Of a stretch of DNA of 18,430 nt, positions 13,230-18,430 are shown in pieces (position 1 is the stretch's first letter; each line of letters begins with the position of its first letter). A program made the position numbers and the translations under genes. The notes beneath the pieces were generated by a model. It ran no database searches, had not been told where the DNA came from, and saw nothing but the letters and a program-made list of their open reading frames with translations. Origin of the DNA: Candidatus Neomicrothrix sp. UBA7388 (GTDB taxonomy: Bacteria > Actinomycetota > Acidimicrobiia > Acidimicrobiales > Poriferisodalaceae); the NCBI GenBank assembly GCA_002470695.1, contig DKNM01000112.1, positions 1-18,430 on the forward strand, given 5' to 3'.

Positions 13230-15946
13230 TCGAAGCGTTTATTCCGAAAACCACTGGCCAACAAAACTACGACCACGATCAACGACAAACCTGAAATCGT
13301 AAGACCAGCTTTGAGTCCGGGAGGCTTGTAACTCAACGACACAACACTGTTGCCTTCAGGAATTGCCACCGCCACCAGAGCGTGATCTGCATGAAACAGA
13401 GATGTAGGTACTCCGTTAACAGATGCTTGCCAACCATTTTGCAAAGCGTCAGCTACGACTAGCCAGCCAGGCCCATCGCTTTCAACGACGATGTCCATGT
13501 GATCAGAAGCGTCTCTAACCTCTCTGATGACTGCACCTGTTTCAGCTGGGTTGGTTAGATGCGATGATTGCTCAGACAAAATAACAACTTCAGGAGGCAA
13601 CTGTGCTTGGAGAAGTGCCACTCGTTTCTGGCCATCGGGGACCACGATGCTCTCCGATGCGAATCGAATTCGGTTCAGAGCGTTTTGGTTTCGCCAGATA
13701 GCTACATCATCGGCATAGGCCAAGCGGAGATTGTCTCCTGAGGGCGCCATTCCGCTAAGAACGGGCGCACCTGCTTCGTTCGTGCGTAATTTCAAAGCCC
13801 CATCGAAGGCATCTAGACGAATGCGGACTTCTGCTGTACCGCCTAATGATAAATCTTCAGCGGCGACCGGAATCCAATGTTTGCCTTTTGGTAGGAACCC
13901 CCGGACGTGTCGTCGTCCCGTAGTAACACTCCCATCAGGTGCGACGACCTCCACTCGCAAACGGCCTTTTGTGTCTGACGTATATAAATCTTCGGCCAAT
14001 TCAATTTCTATGCCTCTTAAAGGCTGCGAAGTCATTGAGGCCACAAAGGAATTCCCCGGAGCCATGCTTGATTCGAAATCTTCCGTGTTCATCACGAAGG
14101 GCGAGCCTGGAAGTGGAAAATCGACTTGAGTCACAAGCCATTTGACAGCCATACGGTCCAAGACGGGAGAACTAAGGCGATTGACGTCCATGAACTCGAG
14201 AAACGAGAAGGTATACGACCTGTCGAACGCCTCCGGGTCAATAGCGACCAACATGTCCCGCCAAGTGGGCTGATGAAATACATGTCCTGTCAATGTTCGG
14301 ATTCCATAGTGTGTCGTTGTACCTGGGTAAAACGCCAGGTCATGTGTTGCAACGCGTTCACCACCCGCGTTTTCTCGCAGAAAATCGTGGGCAGGAGTTT
14401 CGGGGTAATGTCGTTCGGGAGCCTCTTGTGGCCAAAACGGCGAAACGAAGAACAAAATTTCGATTGCTGCAACCCCCGCGACCAAAACAGGAAAAATCTG
14501 CTGTAAGTAACCTTTCCGTTGCAAAACGACCGCGGTAATCACCGCCGCCGAAGCCCCGATAGCCAACAGCACTGCCAGCAAGACAGGTTTTAAGTGGCCT
14601 TCCTGGTTAGCTTTTCGGAGCACATAGAAGACTCCGAAGGACGCAATCAATGTTGCAGTCACGATTCCGCTTATTCGAAGTCGCCGATCTCTAAATTCTC
14701 TATTGACGCCGCGTGATTCAGATGCGGAACCCAAGGCATGTAGCCCGAGACCAACCAGAAGAGATAGCAGAAGTAGCCATATCGACCGCATTCGCCCAAC
14801 AAAATTCGAGTCGAAAATCGGAAACTGCTGAGCAAGCGCGAGAACCGGACCACCAAAAAAAATGAGAACTGTCACTGAGCCGAGCAAAGCTGTGATTACA
14901 GCGGTGACAGAGCGAGAGACAGAACTAGGTTGTCTCCAAAGAAGAGCGCACAGTGCCACTACTAATGCCCCGGCACCAAGAAATGCGCAACTTTCAATGT
15001 AGTTTCGATCACCATAAAAAAAGCCCTGAGCATGGCTACCAAAAGCTGTTGGAATTGCAGCCGTCGCCATTAGCGAGGACGAAAGATGATCAGAGGACGT
15101 TTGAGCTCGATGAGAGAGATCTGTTGCGGACATTTGATGCCAAAAGGGCAGTATTTGCCAAGCCGTCAAACCGATACCAAGAAGCACTGATGCGAACGCC
15201 GAGGCCAACAAACGTAAAGTGCCGCCTTTTTCTTTGAACTCGGTTCGAGAGCGCAGAACAACCCAAACAAGCATCAGCGCCACACCCCAGCCAGTCACTG
15301 CAGGAAAACCCGCCAACAGCATCACACTCGTTGCAACTGCGATTGCAAACGCGGATAACAAATCTCGCTTCCGAAGTAAGCGCTCGGATGCCCAGAGCAA
15401 CCAAGGTAGATAGGCGCCAACATGCGTTTGAGGCCAGTTTGTCCACACCGTCTGAAATCCGCTGAATGAGTAGACGAAACCTGCAACAAGAGAAGCAGCT
15501 TTGGAAACGCCGAGATTCCGCAATAGAAGAACGACTCCAAGGATTGCGACCGAAAGCTCGGCGAGTTTTACCCATGCCGGCGCCATACGGTCGGGCAAAA
15601 ATAAAAATGGCAAATTTAGCGGGTCGAAAAAGCCTTGATGAGGCATTGAAGCCAGAGGAGTGCCGCCGGCTGGATAAGGGTTCCAAGTCCCCAAATCGCC
15701 TTCGAGTAAACGTCGGTGAAATAATTCTTGTGCTGGAAAACCCGAGTCAACGGGGTCAGCCACCGGAATTGACGTCAACTCAAGGTCGATAGGTTGACTT
15801 TCATTCCAAGGAGCCCAACGCAGCACCGTGTCCGAGCGAAGAAAAGTGCGAGCTCCTATTAAGGAGAGACCCAAACTCAGAACGATTGTTGTAACGACTA
15901 TGCAGAGGGTCCAGCGCGTTGTTCTATCAACCCCCACTCTCTTCAC
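13190..15946 (-). CDS. YfhO-like large membrane glycosyltransferase candidate
   Basis: The 918-residue product begins with a membrane helix (WTLCIVVTTIVLSLGLSLIG), then a first outer loop with acidic residues (SIPVADPVDSGFPAQE and WNPYPAGGTPLASMPHQGFF). About a dozen further membrane helices follow to around residue 510, then an extracytoplasmic region of roughly 350 residues and a last C-terminal helix (SGLSLIVVVVLLASG). This is the layout of YfhO-family GT-C proteins, which in Firmicutes transfer sugars from undecaprenyl phosphate to cell-wall polymers. The acceptor here is unknown. GTG 15944-15946 overlaps the rmlA TGA by four bases (GTGA), a common coupling arrangement, so I prefer it to the further upstream ATG at 16063 which lies inside rmlA. 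Confidence 0.82.
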   Translation of the reverse strand: MKRVGVDRTTRWTLCIVVTTIVLSLGLSLIGARTFLRSDTVLRWAPWNESQPIDLELTSIPVADPVDSGFPAQELFHRRLLEGDLGTWNPYPAGGTPLASMPHQGFFDPLNLPFLFLPDRMAPAWVKLAELSVAILGVVLLLRNLGVSKAASLVAGFVYSFSGFQTVWTNWPQTHVGAYLPWLLWASERLLRKRDLLSAFAIAVATSVMLLAGFPAVTGWGVALMLVWVVLRSRTEFKEKGGTLRLLASAFASVLLGIGLTAWQILPFWHQMSATDLSHRAQTSSDHLSSSLMATAAIPTAFGSHAQGFFYGDRNYIESCAFLGAGALVVALCALLWRQPSSVSRSVTAVITALLGSVTVLIFFGGPVLALAQQFPIFDSNFVGRMRSIWLLLLSLLVGLGLHALGSASESRGVNREFRDRRLRISGIVTATLIASFGVFYVLRKANQEGHLKPVLLAVLLAIGASAAVITAVVLQRKGYLQQIFPVLVAGVAAIEILFFVSPFWPQEAPERHYPETPAHDFLRENAGGERVATHDLAFYPGTTTHYGIRTLTGHVFHQPTWRDMLVAIDPEAFDRSYTFSFLEFMDVNRLSSPVLDRMAVKWLVTQVDFPLPGSPFVMNTEDFESSMAPGNSFVASMTSQPLRGIEIELAEDLYTSDTKGRLRVEVVAPDGSVTTGRRHVRGFLPKGKHWIPVAAEDLSLGGTAEVRIRLDAFDGALKLRTNEAGAPVLSGMAPSGDNLRLAYADDVAIWRNQNALNRIRFASESIVVPDGQKRVALLQAQLPPEVVILSEQSSHLTNPAETGAVIREVRDASDHMDIVVESDGPGWLVVADALQNGWQASVNGVPTSLFHADHALVAVAIPEGNSVVSLSYKPPGLKAGLTISGLSLIVVVVLLASGFRNKRFDHSSGRRSSSGLL

Positions 15947-16803
15947 CCCAAAATCGCTCTTTCGCAATAGGTCCGGTATGGCGAGCTTGGCATCTTTTGA
16001 ATGGTTTGACGGATTGCCTCGATGGAGACGAAGCCTTTCTGGTAGGCAATCTCCTCTAGACAAGCGACTTTTTGTCCCTGGCGTTTCTCGACGGTTGCGA
16101 TGAAATTAGAACTATCGAGCAGGCTTTCGTGGGTTCCGGAGTCTAACCAAGTTATTTCGGGGTCTAACTCAACTGCGCGTAGCATGCGATCGTTCAGAAA
16201 ACTTAAGTTCAGATCAGTGATCTCCAGTTCTCCTCGTTGGCTAGGTTTGAGTTCCTTAGCTCTCGCTATGGCTGTGCCGTCATACACGTATAAGCCAGGA
16301 ACAGCCAGCTTGCTTTTTGGTCGATCCGGTTTCTCCTCAATAGACAACACTCGCCGGGAATCGTCAATTTCTATTACGCCGTAACGTTGCGGGTCCTCCA
16401 CCGGGTAACCCCATATCAGCGCCCCATCCCTGAACTCAAGCACCTCGGCCTCTAAACCGATAGGTCCATGGAAGATATTGTCGCCCAGAATAAGCGTGAA
16501 TGGTTCCTCACGTAAGAAGGACTCGCCGAGGATGACGGCTTGGGCAATTCCCTCAGGTTTTTCCTGAACTCCGTACGAGATATCAATTCCCCACTGGCTT
16601 CCGTCGCCAAGCAGGCGCTCAAAAACGGGAAGGTCGTGCGGGGTGCTGATGAGGTGAACGTCTCGGATCCCTGCGGACATCAGTGTTGCCAAGGGGTAAT
16701 AGATCATTGGTTTATCGTGAACAGGCTGTAATTGCTTGCTAACGACTTGGCTCAAGGGGAAAAGACGGGTGCCGGCGCCGCCTGCCAACATCATGCCGCG
16801 CAT
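15943..16803 (-). CDS. rmlA: Glucose-1-phosphate thymidylyltransferase
   Basis: The 286-residue nucleotidyltransferase has the signature MMLAGGAGTRLFPLS near its start, SKQLQPVHDKPMIYYPLATL, and LILGDNIFHGP with the metal-binding Asp. A further conserved region is the WGYPVEDPQRYGVIEID strand. It makes dTDP-glucose from dTTP and glucose-1-phosphate, first step towards dTDP-rhamnose and other 6-deoxysugars. Length is normal for RmlA (about 290). ATG 16801-16803 follows AAGG by about 8 bases and puts the motif at residue 8; the longer frame to 16854 adds residues without similarity. rmlB, rmlC and rmlD are not in the window. Coupled to the YfhO-like gene by GTGA, suggesting that the activated sugar feeds envelope glycosylation. 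Confidence 0.92.
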   Translation of the reverse strand: MRGMMLAGGAGTRLFPLSQVVSKQLQPVHDKPMIYYPLATLMSAGIRDVHLISTPHDLPVFERLLGDGSQWGIDISYGVQEKPEGIAQAVILGESFLREEPFTLILGDNIFHGPIGLEAEVLEFRDGALIWGYPVEDPQRYGVIEIDDSRRVLSIEEKPDRPKSKLAVPGLYVYDGTAIARAKELKPSQRGELEITDLNLSFLNDRMLRAVELDPEITWLDSGTHESLLDSSNFIATVEKRQGQKVACLEEIAYQKGFVSIEAIRQTIQKMPSSPYRTYCERAILG

Positions 16804-16882
16804 GAAGAAACCTTGCAGATCTCGTTGCGCATCATGGCCTCCAGTCTGCACCACCGATAAGTTCTCCGCAGGTCGCGCAGCA

Positions 16883-18430
16883 CTATTCGATAACTACAAC
16901 TATGTCGCCTGCGCCGACGGTGTCTCCTGGCTCAACTTTTACTTCTTTAACTGACCCGGCCTTATCCGCGTTGATGTTATTTTCCATCTTCATTGCTTCC
17001 AAGACAATCACCGGGTCACCCTCGGCTACCTCTTGTCCTACTTCTACCAACACTTTTACTATCGTGCCTTGCATCGGCACTGCAACCTGGCCCGAGCCGG
17101 CGCTTCCGCCGCTGCTTGACCCGGTGCGCTTCGGTTTATTCGCTGACGGTTTTGCGGCTACCCCAGCGACCTCAGGTACCCAAGCGGCAACAGCGAAACG
17201 CTTACCATTGACTTCCAATACAACGTCTTTGCGAACTCGAGGTTCTTCGTCGTCTGCGTCAGAATTAGGTTCACTGGTTTTGCCCGAGACACCTGTTAGG
17301 TCTAGCGACTCTTCGACCCACTTAGTGCTGTGTTCGCCGGCCTGAAATTCTGGGTGAGCCAAAATTGCGCTGTGCGCCGATGCCGTTGTGGCGATGCCAC
17401 CAACTTCAAGTTCCTGCAGAGCACTGCGCATCCTTGCCACAGCGGTATCGCGATCCGAGCCCCAGACGATAAGTTTTCCAACCAAGTTGTCGTAAAACTG
17501 TGAAACGGTGTCACCGGCCTCGTAGCCGCCGTCCCATCGAACTCCAAAGCCATCTGGGATGGTCAGCGTGCTGATGGTGCCGGGAGAGGGAAGAAAGCGT
17601 CCCTCTGCCGGATCCTCGGCATTAATTCTTACCTCGATAGCGTGACCGTTACGACCAACGCTCTGTTGATTAAATGAAAGCTCCTCGCCAGCGGCGACGC
17701 GAATTTGTTCACGCACCAAGTCAACGCCGGACACTAACTCGCTTACGGGATGCTCGACCTGCAATCGCGTATTCATTTCCAAGTAATAGAACTCGCCGTC
17801 TTGAAACAAGAATTCGACCGTTCCTGCATTTGTATAGTTGCAGCCCTCTGCCACAGCTACTGCTGCCTGCCCCATTGCCTGACGGACTTCATCGGGAAAG
17901 TTGGGCGCTGGGCTTTCTTCAATTAATTTTTGGTGCCGTCGTTGAGCAGAACAATCGCGTTCGCCGAGCCAAACGGTGTTGCCATGTTGATCGGCAATAA
18001 TCTGCATTTCGATGTGTCGAGGCCAAGTCAAATAGCGCTCCATATAGCATTCGTTGCGACCGAAGAAGCTCTCAGCCTCCCGTTGCGCAGACTCAAGCGC
18101 TGCATCCACCTCTTCAGCGGATGACACGACTTTCATACCGCGACCACCGCCGCCGTACGCGGCCTTAATGGCTACCGGGTAGCCATGTTCATCGCCGAAG
18201 GATCGAACTTCATCAGGATGCTGAATAATCTCAGTAGTACCGGGAACTCCGTTAACCCCAACCTTCTCAGCGGCTAAGCGCGCTGAGATCTTGTCACCCA
18301 TTATCTCGATTGCCTCTGGTGGAGGTCCAATAAATGTGATCCCGCGCTCGGTAATTGCCCTTGCGAAGTCAGCGTTTTCGCTATAAAAGCCATACCCCGG
18401 ATGCACGGCCTCGGCCCCGCTCTGTTCGAT
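16883..18430 (-). CDS. Acyl-CoA carboxylase alpha subunit: biotin carboxylase plus BCCP, N terminus cut
   Basis: The frame enters from the right edge of the window (first codon 18428-18430) and ends at TAG 16883-16885, giving 515 residues of a subunit that is normally about 590. Visible parts, in order, are HPGYGFYSENADFARA of the biotin carboxylase N domain and the ATP-grasp glycine loop AAYGGGGRGMKVV. Next come GERDCSAQRRHQKLIEESPAP, the catalytic EMNTRLQVEHPVSELVSG and EVRINAEDP. A Ser/Gly-rich linker and the biotinyl domain VIVLEAMKMENNI with its biotin-accepting Lys complete it. It carboxylates biotin with bicarbonate and ATP for acetyl- or propionyl-CoA carboxylase in actinobacteria. 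The carboxyltransferase (beta) subunit is not in the window. rmlA starts 80 bases downstream and could be in the same transcript. Confidence 0.93.
   Translation of the reverse strand: MEQSGAEAVHPGYGFYSENADFARAITERGITFIGPPPEAIEIMGDKISARLAAEKVGVNGVPGTTEIIQHPDEVRSFGDEHGYPVAIKAAYGGGGRGMKVVSSAEEVDAALESAQREAESFFGRNECYMERYLTWPRHIEMQIIADQHGNTVWLGERDCSAQRRHQKLIEESPAPNFPDEVRQAMGQAAVAVAEGCNYTNAGTVEFLFQDGEFYYLEMNTRLQVEHPVSELVSGVDLVREQIRVAAGEELSFNQQSVGRNGHAIEVRINAEDPAEGRFLPSPGTISTLTIPDGFGVRWDGGYEAGDTVSQFYDNLVGKLIVWGSDRDTAVARMRSALQELEVGGIATTASAHSAILAHPEFQAGEHSTKWVEESLDLTGVSGKTSEPNSDADDEEPRVRKDVVLEVNGKRFAVAAWVPEVAGVAAKPSANKPKRTGSSSGGSAGSGQVAVPMQGTIVKVLVEVGQEVAEGDPVIVLEAMKMENNINADKAGSVKEVKVEPGDTVGAGDIVVVIE

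Noticed and set aside
13731..15792. Several plus-strand open frames inside the YfhO-like gene region.
   Set aside because: They are antisense shadows: low-complexity translations rich in Arg, Ser and Pro, with no motif or ribosome-binding site.
1..18430. CRISPR arrays, insertion sequences, tRNA or rRNA genes, prophage genes.
   Set aside because: I saw no regularly spaced repeats, transposase or integrase motifs, RNA gene cloverleaf or phage structural genes. Intergenic gaps are short. tRNA-Sec was looked for specifically and not seen.

Overview
The window looks like a chromosomal segment of an actinobacterium, probably an Acidimicrobiia-like lineage with roughly balanced base composition (judged by eye). 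The evidence is a Septum_form-type lipoprotein, an Mpt53/DsbE-like exported thioredoxin, an actinobacterial-type HhH-GPD protein, a ChsE-like acyl-CoA dehydrogenase and a one-chain biotin carboxylase/BCCP subunit. TGA is an ordinary stop for several genes here (positions 2487, 5679, 10521, 13229 and the rmlA end at 15943), so the standard code applies.

Layout. 1-94: 3' end of a bacterioferritin gene. 115-863 (-): vapBC toxin-antitoxin pair with a perfect 11-bp inverted repeat at its start. 932-3481 (+): acyl-CoA dehydrogenase, two small hypothetical proteins and an alpha/beta hydrolase with Thr at the nucleophile position. 3478-4469 (-): HhH-GPD protein coupled to a MaoC dehydratase. 4669-5679 (+): RNase HI fused to a SLOG/YpsA-like domain. 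5687-7181 (-): exported thioredoxin-like protein, SRPBCC protein and a four-cysteine Septum_form lipoprotein. 7234-10521 (+): possible tiny membrane peptide, dihydrolipoamide dehydrogenase, and one ORF that joins LipB to LipA. 10553-11344 (+): polytopic membrane protein. 11379-12158 (-): crotonase. 12213-13229 (+): family 2 glycosyltransferase. 13190-16803 (-): RmlA coupled to a YfhO-like giant membrane protein. 16883-18430 (-): biotin carboxylase/BCCP subunit, cut by the window end. No stretch longer than 300 bases lacks a gene.

The main discovery is at 6645-7181 (-). Conventional translation stops at a TGA (6903-6905), giving a fragment that ends in WFWAPW. The TGA lies exactly where the first cysteine of the thioredoxin CXXC motif belongs. 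The same frame continues for 85 more codons with the second Cys, the rest of the thioredoxin fold and a normal TAA. Immediately after the TGA the RNA can fold into a hairpin with a GGUC apical loop, as in known bacterial SECIS elements. I read this as an unannotated selenoprotein with a Sec-Gly-Ala-Cys active site. No Sec machinery (selA, selB, selC, selD) is in the window, so this predicts it elsewhere in the genome.

Two gene fusions also stand out: LipB-LipA, which puts both enzymes of lipoyl cofactor synthesis in one polypeptide just downstream of the E3 enzyme of lipoate-dependent complexes, and RNase HI-SLOG, which joins RNA:DNA hybrid cleavage to a predicted nucleotide-binding domain.
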